Assembly (NCBI RefSeq): GCF_003426025.1
Contig: NZ_QJSH01000025.1
Location: forward strand, 1-38,266
Source of the DNA: Paraliobacillus quinghaiensis
Lineage (GTDB): Bacteria > Bacillota > Bacilli > Bacillales > Amphibacillaceae
Direction of reading: 5' to 3'
DNA length: 38,266 bases
A model generated the notes under the pieces. That model was not told the origin of the DNA, ran no database searches, and saw only the letters and a list, made by a program, of their open reading frames with translations. This document shows positions 25,032-33,000 of this stretch, one piece after another (position 1 is the first letter of the stretch; each line of letters begins with the position of its first letter). A program made the position numbers and the translations under genes.

Positions 25032-25505
25032 TTGTCAGAAGTAGTTACAGATTATTATGTTACGAATCGAACAATGGCGTTGTTACCTGTTAAGCATTTT
25101 GATTATGATACAGTAGTTATAGAAGTTGGCTGTAAGAAATTTGTTAAGCAAACTGCCCTTCAAATAATCAAGCAGGCTTGTTTAGATGGTGCTTCATCCT
25201 ATGAAGGAAGACGTTCCGCTGTTAGCTATCAAACCGGGATCAAGCGTAAAGTGCCCATTCCTATCAATCTTGTGAAGAACATTTACGCTTTTCCCACACA
25301 ATCACCAAGTCAATATGATTGTAGCTGGATCTTTTACAACCACATCCTGTTCGTTACACCTAACGTTCCTACTACAGAAACAGATTATAAATCAATCATC
25401 ACTTTCAAGAACAACCAAAAACTTCTAATGAAAGAGTCGCATTACCTCATACAAAAGCAGATGCAACGAACTGTGATGGCCATGCTGTGTTTCTCAACTA
25501 ACTGA
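25032..25505 (+). CDS. ComK-like competence transcription factor paralogue
   Basis: A 157-residue protein that follows the ComK pattern: MALLPVKHFDYDTVVIE near the start, ALQIIKQACLDGASSYEGRR (the conserved QI..C...GSSY.GR block), KRKVPIPIN, NIYAFPTQSPS (FPT), and CSWIFYNHI. ComK in Bacillus subtilis is 192 residues and activates DNA-uptake genes; this copy lacks the last 30 or so residues, which are not part of the DNA-binding core. The start is TTG 25032 with a weak site (AGGA about 11 bases upstream). It lies in a defence island after an XRE regulator and is duplicated downstream, so it is probably an acquired paralogue, not the chromosomal master gene. Its targets are unknown. Confidence 0.75.
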   Translation: MSEVVTDYYVTNRTMALLPVKHFDYDTVVIEVGCKKFVKQTALQIIKQACLDGASSYEGRRSAVSYQTGIKRKVPIPINLVKNIYAFPTQSPSQYDCSWIFYNHILFVTPNVPTTETDYKSIITFKNNQKLLMKESHYLIQKQMQRTVMAMLCFSTN

Positions 25506-25546
25506 GGATAGTTACATATAATGAAGCGATTACATTTTTGTTCACT

Positions 25547-25735
25547 TTATAAAGTAGGAACATCATACACACCTATGTTAATAGGATCAATTCTTTCTTT
25601 GATAAATATCTTTAAACCTAGGATGCTAATATCTTCTATCTCGTCCTCGTAATAGATATATGTAAAATTCTCTTGGTGATCATGGACTTTAATTATACGC
25701 TTATCTAACTCCGTATTGATTTCTGTACTTACGAT
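25547..25735 (-). pseudogene. Small antisense ORF, copy 1, lacking a start codon
   Basis: The frame reads VSTEINTELDKRIIKVHDH and continues to IGVYDVPTL then TAA, matching the intact copy at 27717-27917. At the position of the second methionine in the intact copy the codon is ATC, and the leader differs, so no start or ribosome site remains. It is convergent with the ComK-like gene. Confidence 0.7.
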
Positions 25736-25854
25736 CTCATGAGCTCCATCCTTTTTTGTAAAAGCAGGTCAAGTTCATCGTAATATTGGTTACGAAGCTC
25801 TATCATACTTCTCCCACAATTGCAATTACATCCCAATAGCACCGCCTGCAAATA

Positions 25855-26667
25855 TCATCCTATTATTCTTGTAACCATATATCCTGTTGGATTAAATTTA
25901 TATTTACTACAATCTGTTATGTCATTTATGATTTCTACTTTTGGATGGTCTGAATAGATGTCTTTCACCAAATAAACCAGATAGATCTTCCCTACGCTAT
26001 CCATATACTCAGCTACAGCTACTTCATGAGGTGTAATCTCAAACTCAATATCAAATTTCTTTTGAGACGTTGTTTTCACTTCAATGTGAATAGGTGTACC
26101 TTCTTTTGTGAAAGAAAGGATGTCATAACCATTAGTTGGATTCTTTGCTTTTAATTTATCAATTTTGTTATAAAAGATAGTTCCTTTTAATTTACTTCTT
26201 TCGGATTCGTAGATGTAATTTTCACCAAGCTCTCCTATCTCCATTTGGTTCTTGAGTCGCTCTAAATAATCGATTTGATCCATAGTATATCCACTAGATA
26301 AGTTATAATCTGTATTCTGATCATTCTCTTCCCAATCATCATTTACCGCGAAAAAATCATCTTCCTCGTCATCGAATACATAAATTTCATCATCTTCTTC
26401 AAACTCATCTGTAACTTGATTGTTCTCTCCATAAGTCTCATTACTTAATTCGTTTATTTCTTCTTCAAATATTGGATACCAATCTGCATGTAATTCTTTA
26501 TATTCCGATTCTGCGTCTACATAATAATCCTCACGAATGATATAATTCTCCGCAAAGTTTAAGTCGTTATAATACTCTGCATAACCTTCATCATTTTGAT
26601 AAATAAATTCTCCTTCTTCGTGCCAAAAATCAACATTCTCTTCATCATAAAATCTGTTATTAAACAT
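25855..26667 (-). CDS. DUF3883 nuclease-like protein with very acidic N-terminus
   Basis: A 270-residue protein. Residues 145-270 form a DUF3883 domain, a PD-(D/E)XK-related fold found in defence and helicase proteins: IGELGENYIYE (E149), NGYDILSF (D182), IHIEVKTT (E196, K198). Residues 1-125 are extremely rich in Asp, Glu, Tyr and Phe (for example EFEEDDEIYVFDDEEDDFF), which could mimic DNA or bind a basic partner. The first Asp/Tyr-rich 50 residues show a repeating aromatic-acidic pattern. It is antisense between the two ComK-like copies. Nuclease activity is inferred from the fold. Confidence 0.75.
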   Translation of the reverse strand: MFNNRFYDEENVDFWHEEGEFIYQNDEGYAEYYNDLNFAENYIIREDYYVDAESEYKELHADWYPIFEEEINELSNETYGENNQVTDEFEEDDEIYVFDDEEDDFFAVNDDWEENDQNTDYNLSSGYTMDQIDYLERLKNQMEIGELGENYIYESERSKLKGTIFYNKIDKLKAKNPTNGYDILSFTKEGTPIHIEVKTTSQKKFDIEFEITPHEVAVAEYMDSVGKIYLVYLVKDIYSDHPKVEIINDITDCSKYKFNPTGYMVTRIIG

Positions 26668-27068
26668 TTATATCTCTCCCTTTAAAATAATTTAATTTTA
26701 AAAATGTACTATCAAATTGAAAGTACCCCCTTTTAATGATAAAAAAAACCACATCATTCCGTATCTGTCACAGTATCAAAATCAACATAAAGATGCAGAT
26801 CAGATACATCAATATAGAACATGTCTTTCTTCTTTAAATTAATAATAATCCCTCCTTGAACAAATAATCGGTCAATTATAAGTTATATATGCTTAATGAA
26901 AACACACACTTATTAAATATCCCTCTATTTAAAAATAAAAAAGAGTTTATGAAAACACACAATTCATTATCATTAAACATATATTCTGACAATTGGTGTC
27001 ACTCTCCACCTGTGAAACTTTTATAGAAAAATCCGGATTAAAAAACTGACTCAAAGTTATTTGAACCA
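26668..27068. other. Gap between DUF3883 gene and duplication copy 2
   Basis: No credible standard gene. A strong AGGAGGG on the minus strand (about 26853-26860) is followed by a short open frame with no ATG, GTG or TTG at the right spacing: ATT codons, then INLKKKDMFYIDVSDLHLYV, ending at TGA 26754. It could be a decayed or ATT-initiated peptide. I call it non-coding. Confidence 0.35.
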
Positions 27069-27911
27069 GTTCTATGAGATAGATGAAGAATTGGATAAAC
27101 ATAACTTTGAGGAGTAAGGAGTATAACAGTGAGGGAATTTCACATCCAATAAAGTAGTACTTATTTAGCAGCAATTAAAATTTAAGATAGGAATGAGCTT
27201 CCTTGTCAGAAGTAGTTATAGATTATTATGTTACGAATCGAACAATCGCGTTGTTACCTGTTAAGCATTTTGAGTATGATACAGTAGTTATAGAAGTTGG
27301 CTGTAAGAAATATGTTAAGCAAACTGCCCTTCAAATAATTAAGCAGGCTTGTTTAGATGGTGCTTCATCTTATCAAGGAAGACGTTCCGCTGTTAGCTAT
27401 AAAACTGGGATAAAGCGTAAAGTGCCCATTCCTATCAATCTTGTGAAGAACATTTACGCTTTTCCCACGCAATCACCAAGTCAATATGATTGCAGCTGGA
27501 TCTTTTACAACCACATCCTGTGCGTTACACCAAACGTTCCTACTTCAGAAACAGATTATAAATCAATCATCACTTTCAAGAACAATCAAAACTTCTAATG
27601 AAAGAATCGCATTACCTCATACAAAAGCAGATGCAACGAACCGTCATGGCCATGCTGTATTTTTCAACTAGCTGAGGACAAAAACAAATATTGAAGCGAT
27701 TACATTTTTGTTCACTTTATAATGTAGGAACATCGTACACACCTATATTAATAGGATCAATTCTTTCTTTAATAAATATCTTTAACCCTGGGATGCTAAT
27801 ATCTTCTATCTCGTCATCGTAATAGATATATGTAAAATTCTCTTGATGATCATGGACTTTAATTATACGTTTATTTAACTCCGCATCAATTTCTGTACTT
27901 ACCATCTCATA
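27069..27911. repeat. Direct duplication, copy 2
   Basis: Copy of 24897-25741: it starts inside the XRE tail, contains a frameshifted ComK-like gene and, unlike copy 1, keeps the start region of the antisense ORF just beyond it. The differences are scattered substitutions plus a one-base deletion, so the duplication is not brand new. Confidence 0.85.
27203..27675 (+). pseudogene. Second ComK-like copy with one-base frameshift
   Basis: The frame starts at TTG 27203 and matches the first ComK-like protein closely (same QIIKQACLDGASSY, FPTQSPS and CSWIFYNHI blocks). Near 27590 a run of five A in copy 1 is four A here; the frame then meets TAA at 27598. The lost tail is still readable in the shifted frame (MKESHYLIQKQMQRTV...) to TGA 27675. 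The truncated 131-residue product keeps the ComK core and could be active or interfere with copy 1. Confidence 0.8.
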
Positions 27912-27917
27912 CCTCAT
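27717..27917 (-). CDS. Small unknown protein, intact copy (66 aa)
   Basis: A 66-residue protein (MRYEMVSTEIDAELNKRI, then TYIYYDDEIEDISIPGLKIF, ending VYDVPTL). ATG 27917 has a perfect GGAGGTGACAAT in front of it, and TAAAAT with TTGATC upstream could be its promoter. The sequence is acidic with alternating beta-like stretches; no family is recognised. It is convergent with the ComK-like copy. Copies at 25547 (no start codon) and 32674 (early stop) show that the same unit was spread and decayed. Conservation of the frame across all three copies supports it being a real gene. Confidence 0.65.
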   Translation of the reverse strand: MRYEMVSTEIDAELNKRIIKVHDHQENFTYIYYDDEIEDISIPGLKIFIKERIDPINIGVYDVPTL

Positions 27918-28132
27918 ATTGTCACCTCCTCTTTTACTATATTTTAACATAAAACGCTAAAGATCAATGAATTATTCACAAAAAGATATCTCAACTCAAA
28001 AAGACATTGACTAAGAAGTCAGTAAAGATAGAAAAACAGATATCAGACAAGTCAGACGATTTATATTTGTACTGGTGTCAAATAAGACAAAACTCCACTA
28101 CATCGCTATATAATGTCAATACCTGTGGACAC

Positions 28133-28161
28133 TTGACACCCACTTTCATTAGTTCCATAAT
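28133..28161 (+). promoter_or_regulatory. Sigma-A promoter of the McrBC operon
   Basis: A perfect TTGACA (28133-28138), a 17-base spacer and CATAAT (28156-28161), 67 bases before the mcrB start. A second TATAAT at 28166 is at the wrong spacing for this -35. Confidence 0.65.
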
Positions 28162-28227
28162 CAAGTATAATTGGAATGATTTAATAACGAGCGCAACCTA
28201 TTAATATAATAGAATTGAGGTGCATAA

Positions 28228-30702
28228 ATGGTTAAAGTTAAACAAACAAGCAATTCATTTTCTTGGACATCATTTTACATCGAGTTTGCAGATAAGCTTC
28301 TACAATACAGAGAGCGACGTCAGGAGCTTTTAAACTTATTAGAAGAAGCCTACGCAACGTTAGACATCAACTTCCCTTTTACTGAACAGGGCAAAACTAT
28401 TGAAGACATCTGCCCTTTTACTGTTTTTGGATGTTTTAATAAAGGTATTACAAACAAAAATCGAATTGCAATTGCACAAAAAATCGGTGAAAAAATTGGT
28501 GTGATGTCATCTGTTCCAACTGAATATGATGGTATCCCTGTTTTGAATAATATGAAGGCATGGTTTTTCGCATATAAAGAGAAACGAAAAGCAGATGACA
28601 TCACAAATATATGGAACATTTTTGAATCAGCAGTGCACTATGCTGATAATCCATCAGAGGAGCTAAAAGCTAGATTCATCGGAAACTATAATAGGGTAAT
28701 TAAGCAGCTAGGCGTCAAGTGGAATCTTACTATGGGACTATACTGGATACGTCCGTTTGCTTACTTAAACTTAGATGAAACAAATAGAACTTACATAACA
28801 CAAAAAAATAGCCCTTATTCTAATGAAATAACAAAAATATCTAATTTAAAGCAACTTCCTGATGCAAATATGTATTTAAGTCTAATCAAGTATTTTCAAG
28901 AAAAGTTTAATGATGAAAATTGCTCTCATAGCAGTTTTCCAGAATTATCGCTCACTGCATGGAAGGCTTCACAAAAAAAAGGAGGACCTAATGCTAGTTT
29001 CCTAAAATGGTTTGCCCCACTTCTTGAGGCATTAGAGAATCTAGGAGGAACTGGTACACCAGACGAGGTTCGTAATCAAATCATTTCTAATTTAGGTCTA
29101 CCAGATGAAATAGTGAATGAAACACGAGGAAAAAATGAAGGAAAGAAATTTGATAATGAAGTTGCTTTTGCTAGAAATTATTTAGTTTATGAAGGGTACA
29201 TAGACAAATCTGTTCGAGGTAAATGGGCCCTTACTGAGTCTGGACGCAATGCTCCTATGGATGAAGGAATTGCTAGTGAGATATTCAAGAAGTGGTCAGA
29301 TAAATTTAAAAAACGTCGTGAAGAAGGTGCTGCACCTACATCAGATGTTGTAAACAAAAAAGACACAAAATACTGGATATATGCACCCGGTCATAATGCT
29401 TCCAAATGGGACGAATTTCACTCTGAAGGAATTATGGGAATTGGTTGGGATGAATTGGATGATCTGAAACAATATCCCTCAAAAGATGCTATGAAGAATA
29501 AATTCCAGCAATTATATGGAACTGGATACACATATAAAAATAAAGCTCATGCAACATGGCAATTTGCCAATGAATTGTTGCCCGGAGATATCGTTTATGC
29601 TAAACAGGGTAATTCAAAAGTAATCGGGCGTGGAATAGTTGAATCTGAATATATGTATGATCCAAGTCGTAGAGAGTTTAAACACATTCATAAAGTTAAT
29701 TGGAAAAACAAAGGTGAATGGCAACACCCTGGGCAAGCTGCAAATAAAACGTTAACTGAAATTTCTTCGTACACGGATTATGTTCGAAAATTAGAGAATC
29801 TTTTTTCAGATGATATGGATGAGATGGAAGAAAAAGTAGTTGATTACGACCGATATACAGACAATGACTTTCTTAATGAAGTTTTTATGGACGAGAATCA
29901 ATATAATACTTTAGTAGATCTACTAGGACATAAGAGAAACATCATATTACAAGGGGCACCGGGTGTTGGTAAAACTTTTTCAGCAAAAAGACTCGCTTAT
30001 TCTATGATAGGTGAAAAAGACGTTAGTCGGGTCATGATGGTTCAATTTCATCAAAGTTATAGTTATGAAGACTTTATCATGGGCTATCGACCAACTAGTA
30101 ATGGATTCGAACTCTCAACAGGACCTTTTTATGACTTTTGTAAAAGAGCACTAGAAGATGATGATCGTAAATATTTCTTTATTATCGATGAGATTAATAG
30201 AGGTAATCTAAGTAAAATATTTGGTGAATTGCTTATGCTTATTGAAAAAGATAAGCGAGGGCAAAAAATTCGTCTACTCTACTCTGATGAATTATTCTCA
30301 GTACCAAAAAATGTATATATTATCGGTATGATGAATACAGCCGACCGTAGTCTAGCAATGATTGACTATGCACTTAGAAGGAGATTTGCCTTCTACTCTT
30401 TAGAGCCTGCTTTTGACTCTATTGGTTTTCAAGCAATAGGTGCAGAGGTGAACAACCCAAAATTCAATGCACTAGTTAATGAAATACAACTGCTAAATAG
30501 TTCTATCAGTAATGATGAGTCTTTAGGGAAAGGATTTCGTATTGGACATAGCTATTTATGTACTGATGATCAAATTACGGATAAATGGTTATCTTCTGTT
30601 GTCGAATATGAGCTATTACCTTTATTAGATGAATACTGGTTTGATGAACCATCTAAAGTTGAACATTGGTCCAAAAAACTGCGTGGAGCTCTACATGATT
30701 GA
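28228..30702 (+). CDS. mcrB: McrB-like GTPase/AAA+ subunit with EVE-type domain
   Basis: The 824-residue protein begins at ATG 28228 with GAGGTG upstream. It has an N-terminal helical domain (1-230), a winged-helix region of the Mrr N-terminal kind (about 245-355; LEALENLGGTGTPDEVR and RNYLVYEGYIDKS), an EVE/PUA-like domain (about 375-500; YWIYAPGHNASKWDEF, GIMGIGWDEL, LLPGDIVYAKQG), and a C-terminal McrB AAA+ motor (Walker A LQGAPGVGKTFSAKRLAY near 574, FIIDEINRGNLSKIFGEL, IIGMMNTADRSL, RRRFAF). EVE domains recognise modified bases, so this type IV system probably cuts DNA with modified cytosine. It overlaps mcrC by 8 bases. Confidence 0.9.
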   Translation: MVKVKQTSNSFSWTSFYIEFADKLLQYRERRQELLNLLEEAYATLDINFPFTEQGKTIEDICPFTVFGCFNKGITNKNRIAIAQKIGEKIGVMSSVPTEYDGIPVLNNMKAWFFAYKEKRKADDITNIWNIFESAVHYADNPSEELKARFIGNYNRVIKQLGVKWNLTMGLYWIRPFAYLNLDETNRTYITQKNSPYSNEITKISNLKQLPDANMYLSLIKYFQEKFNDENCSHSSFPELSLTAWKASQKKGGPNASFLKWFAPLLEALENLGGTGTPDEVRNQIISNLGLPDEIVNETRGKNEGKKFDNEVAFARNYLVYEGYIDKSVRGKWALTESGRNAPMDEGIASEIFKKWSDKFKKRREEGAAPTSDVVNKKDTKYWIYAPGHNASKWDEFHSEGIMGIGWDELDDLKQYPSKDAMKNKFQQLYGTGYTYKNKAHATWQFANELLPGDIVYAKQGNSKVIGRGIVESEYMYDPSRREFKHIHKVNWKNKGEWQHPGQAANKTLTEISSYTDYVRKLENLFSDDMDEMEEKVVDYDRYTDNDFLNEVFMDENQYNTLVDLLGHKRNIILQGAPGVGKTFSAKRLAYSMIGEKDVSRVMMVQFHQSYSYEDFIMGYRPTSNGFELSTGPFYDFCKRALEDDDRKYFFIIDEINRGNLSKIFGELLMLIEKDKRGQKIRLLYSDELFSVPKNVYIIGMMNTADRSLAMIDYALRRRFAFYSLEPAFDSIGFQAIGAEVNNPKFNALVNEIQLLNSSISNDESLGKGFRIGHSYLCTDDQITDKWLSSVVEYELLPLLDEYWFDEPSKVEHWSKKLRGALHD

Positions 30703-31732
30703 AATTAAGAACATTTACCACATGTTAGCTTATGCCTTTCAGGTCTTAAATAAAGATTCCTATGCAAATTTAGAAACTGAAGAGTTTGAATATACATCTG
30801 ACTTTTTTGCCGCTATTCTGGCTAGAGGGATTCGTAATCAAATCAAATTGGGGCTAGGCAGAGACTATGTTGAACAAACAGAGTCTCTCAGATCTCCTAA
30901 AGGGAAAATCAATGTATCACTTTCAGTTAAACATCAGACCTTGCTAAAAAAGCAATTGGTCTGTACTTATGATGAATATACGGAAAACTCCTATTTGAAT
31001 CAGATACTTAAAACGACTGCTCTTCTATTAATTAGGTCCTCTGAGGTGTCCATACAACATAAAAAAGCATTAAAAAAATTATTACTCTATTTTTCAAATG
31101 TTGAAGAAGTAGACCATCATAGAATTCAGTGGTCTTGCATTAAGTACCATCGGCACAATGCAACATATAAAATGTTAATAAATATTTGCTATTTAGTTAT
31201 TAAGGGGTTGCTTCTAACCGAAAAAGAAGGCTCACATAATTTAGCAAGATATTTGGACGACCAGAAGATGCATCGCCTTTTTGAAAAGTTTGTACTGGAA
31301 TTTTATCGAAGACACTACCCAGAATTCCATGCTGCACCTTCTTATATTAATTGGAATGTAGATGATAAGATGGTTGAACTACTTCCGATAATGAAATCAG
31401 ATATTACTCTCAAGTATAAAGAGAAAACGATGATAATTGACACCAAATATTATCGACATACAATGCAATCAAATTATGATAGCAAAAGTCTCCATTCCAA
31501 CAACTTATATCAAATTTTTACATATGTGAAAAACAAGGATTCAATGAATTCTGGTAATGTAAGTGGTGTTTTGTTGTATGCTAAAACAGATGAAGAAATA
31601 GTACCAGATAATGTTTTTTTGATGAGTGGAAATCTTATAGGTGTAAAGACGTTGGATTTGAATACTGAGTTTGATGAGATTGTAAGACAATTAACGGGTT
31701 TGGCTGAGCGTTTTTTAATAGATCTTAGTTGA
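30695..31732 (+). CDS. mcrC: McrC-type nuclease subunit
   Basis: A 345-residue protein that partners McrB. ATG 30695 is chosen because GGAG sits 7 bases upstream and it overlaps the mcrB stop by 8 bases, a translational-coupling arrangement; the frame could open at 30629 but without a site. The N-terminal half is the usual McrC docking part (IKNIYHMLAYAFQVL; SLRSPKGKINVS). The C-terminal PD-(D/E)XK nuclease shows D236 in IMKSDITLKY and IIDTKYY with D249 and K251. It needs the McrB ring to cut DNA. The pair looks intact. Confidence 0.9.
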   Translation: MIEIKNIYHMLAYAFQVLNKDSYANLETEEFEYTSDFFAAILARGIRNQIKLGLGRDYVEQTESLRSPKGKINVSLSVKHQTLLKKQLVCTYDEYTENSYLNQILKTTALLLIRSSEVSIQHKKALKKLLLYFSNVEEVDHHRIQWSCIKYHRHNATYKMLINICYLVIKGLLLTEKEGSHNLARYLDDQKMHRLFEKFVLEFYRRHYPEFHAAPSYINWNVDDKMVELLPIMKSDITLKYKEKTMIIDTKYYRHTMQSNYDSKSLHSNNLYQIFTYVKNKDSMNSGNVSGVLLYAKTDEEIVPDNVFLMSGNLIGVKTLDLNTEFDEIVRQLTGLAERFLIDLS

Positions 31733-31746
31733 TATTCTATATTAAT

Positions 31747-31771
31747 ACGAACAGTGCCAGGTGCTGTTCGT
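31747..31771. terminator. Hairpin after mcrC
   Basis: ACGAACAG and CTGTTCGT form an exact 8-bp stem 15 bases after the mcrC stop, followed by a T-rich stretch. Confidence 0.55.
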
Positions 31772-31797
31772 GATACTTTTCTACATCACTAAGTTTA

Positions 31798-31858
31798 ATA
31801 AGGGGTCTGACCCTTCATATGGACAAGTGTCCACGACGAGGGTCTGACCCCTTTATTA
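31798..31858. repeat. Hairpin repeat with GGGGTCTGACCC arms and GGACAAGTGTCC centre
   Basis: Left arm AAGGGGTCTGACCC and right arm GGGTCTGACCCCTTT are near-inverse copies, with a palindromic GGACAAGTGTCC centre. The same design appears at 37318-37372 and 37830-37885, and a short form at 32609-32625. It lies between convergent genes and may serve as a bidirectional terminator. Confidence 0.75.
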
Positions 31859-31882
31859 TTCTTAATACTTCTGTTATTTTAG

Positions 31883-32071
31883 TTAACGTCCATTTTTGTC
31901 CCAGTCTTCATACGAATCAAAATTATGATTAGGATCTACAGAGTCTCTTCCAGCTTCCATTAAGCTGCTAGCACATCCTTTGCAGAAAGACTCACCATCT
32001 ACCAGTAATTCTGAATCGAGTTGATCTTTGGAGAATTCTCCTCCACACTCATTACAAATATACTTTTTCAT
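31883..32071 (-). CDS. Small zinc-ribbon-like protein (62 aa)
   Basis: Starts at ATG 32071 behind AGGAGGAAACTT. It has two CxxC pairs: YICNECGGEF near the start and SFCKGCASSL near residue 33, spaced as in a zinc ribbon, followed by an acidic tail (NFDSYEDWDKNGR). Such small proteins may bind RNA, DNA or a partner; no function is assigned. It is convergent with mcrC. Confidence 0.7.
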   Translation of the reverse strand: MKKYICNECGGEFSKDQLDSELLVDGESFCKGCASSLMEAGRDSVDPNHNFDSYEDWDKNGR

Positions 32072-32304
32072 AAGTTTCCTCCTTTTCTAATTTAAATAGC
32101 GCATCAAAATATTGATTATACAGCAATAGATAGCTTAATGTTAACTTTGTGGAGACATTATCCACAGTAATAAGTTATAGTATTTATAAATACGAGCGTT
32201 TTTGTACGTTATTAAATTAGCATTTGTATAGTATTCAACGTACACATAGATAAAAGGTGCATTCTGTCAATCTTTTGTAGAGAATACTGTAGATAAGTAA
32301 GTTA

Positions 32305-32600
32305 GCAGTAGGTAAGCATTTGAAGTTATCTCCAGCTTCTCCTCTGCTCCACACGAAATATGACAGTTTCCCGTCATTTCGCGCTCCATCAACCACTATT
32401 TACTTAGACTATAAGTTCCTCGTTACCCTTTACAACTCTACTTGTTAAGAGCTCGCACTGCGAAAATCTCGCATTCCTACCCGATCGGTGCGATGATCGT
32501 GGAAAATAATCATTACATTTTGCTAGACTTGGGGCTGTTCCTCCTCTCCCATTACAGGAGGTTCGTAAGTCGTACCCCTACCTTCGCAAGAATTAATGCG
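32305..32600 (-). ncRNA. Group II intron remnant (domains V-VI and part of I)
   Basis: On the minus strand 32387-32346 folds as intron domain V: GAGC with the AGC triad, lower stem GCGCGAA against TTCGTGT (with wobbles), a 2-base AT bulge, an upper stem ATGAC/GTCAT and a GGGAAAC loop. The next 40 bases (32345-32305) have a domain VI-like hairpin (TGGAG-ATAA-CTTCA) and a GCTTACCTAC end. Sequence upstream on the minus strand (32600-32400) has the hairpins and GC content of domain I-III. No reverse-transcriptase frame remains, so the intron is a non-mobile remnant. Confidence 0.55.
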
Positions 32601-32608
32601 TTTCTACT

Positions 32609-32625
32609 AAGGGGTCTGACCCCTT
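32609..32625. repeat. Palindrome AAGGGGTC-T-GACCCCTT
   Basis: A perfect palindrome with a 1-base centre, a short member of the GGGTCTGACCC repeat family. It joins the group II intron remnant to the third copy of the small antisense ORF. Confidence 0.65.
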
Positions 32626-32653
32626 TATTCGAGGACAGACACAATTATTAGAG

Positions 32654-32943
32654 CGGTTACATTTTTGTGCACTTTATAAAGTAGGTACATCATACACACC
32701 TATGTTAATAGGATCAATTCTTTCTTTGATGAATATCTTTAACTCTAGGATGCTAATATCTTCTATCTCGTCATCGTAATAAATATATGTAAAATTCTCT
32801 TGGTGATCATGGACTTTAATTATACGTTTATTTAACTCCGTATCGATTTTTGTACTTACCATCTCCTACCTCATATTGTCACCTCCTCTTTTACTATATT
32901 TTAACATAAAACGCTAAATTTTAATGAATTATTCACAAAAAGA
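32654..32943. repeat. Third copy of the small-ORF unit
   Basis: About 290 bases highly similar to 27693-27985, covering the small antisense ORF, its ribosome site and its promoter region, down to the shared TGAATTATTCACAAAAAGAT tail. Confidence 0.8.
32674..32862 (-). pseudogene. Small antisense ORF, copy 3, early stop
   Basis: The original start (ATG 32874, behind GGAGGTGACAAT) is followed by AGG then TAG, where the intact copy has TAT. The frame reopens at ATG 32862 (MVSTKIDTELNKRIIKVH...) and runs intact to TAA. Reinitiation could give a 62-residue protein; otherwise it is inactive. Confidence 0.65.
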
Positions 32944-32970
32944 TACATAGTATTCCAAAAAGATATTTTG

Positions 32971-32997
32971 TTGTCCATTGGAAGTGCCAGGTCCCTT
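32971..32997. repeat. 27-base repeat shared with 35882-35908
   Basis: TTGTCCATTGGAAGT, then GCCAGGT and CCCTT, differs from the copy at 35882-35908 at two positions only. The core CCAGGT is the arm of the palindromic repeats at 14973 and 21754. Confidence 0.65.
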
Positions 32998-33000
32998 CAT

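Larger units (their letters stand above)
24897..25741. repeat. Direct duplication, copy 1 (with 27069-27911)
   Basis: This 845-base unit carries the tail of the XRE gene, the intact ComK-like gene and most of an antisense small ORF. It is highly similar base by base to 27069-27911. The start is visible as GTTC-ATGAGATAG with a single substitution, and the end lies near TGTACTTAC. A 1.3-kb stretch holding the DUF3883 gene separates the copies. Confidence 0.85.

Noticed and set aside
25729-25806. Minus-strand 25-residue peptide (MIELRNQYYDELDLLLQK...) that recalls Spo0E-like proteins
   Set aside because: It lacks the SQxLD motif, ends in the broken junction of the small-ORF copy, and is too short to support.
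26947-27174. Minus-strand hydrophobic frame of 75 codons
   Set aside because: It overlaps the start of the duplication unit antisense, has no ribosome site and no counterpart in copy 1.
28007-28204. Plus-strand frame of 65 codons before mcrB
   Set aside because: It covers the mcrB promoter, has no ribosome site and a composition unlike protein.
32442-32651. Plus-strand open frame of 69 codons
   Set aside because: It runs antisense through the group II intron remnant and the palindrome at 32609, has no ribosome site, and its composition reflects RNA structure.
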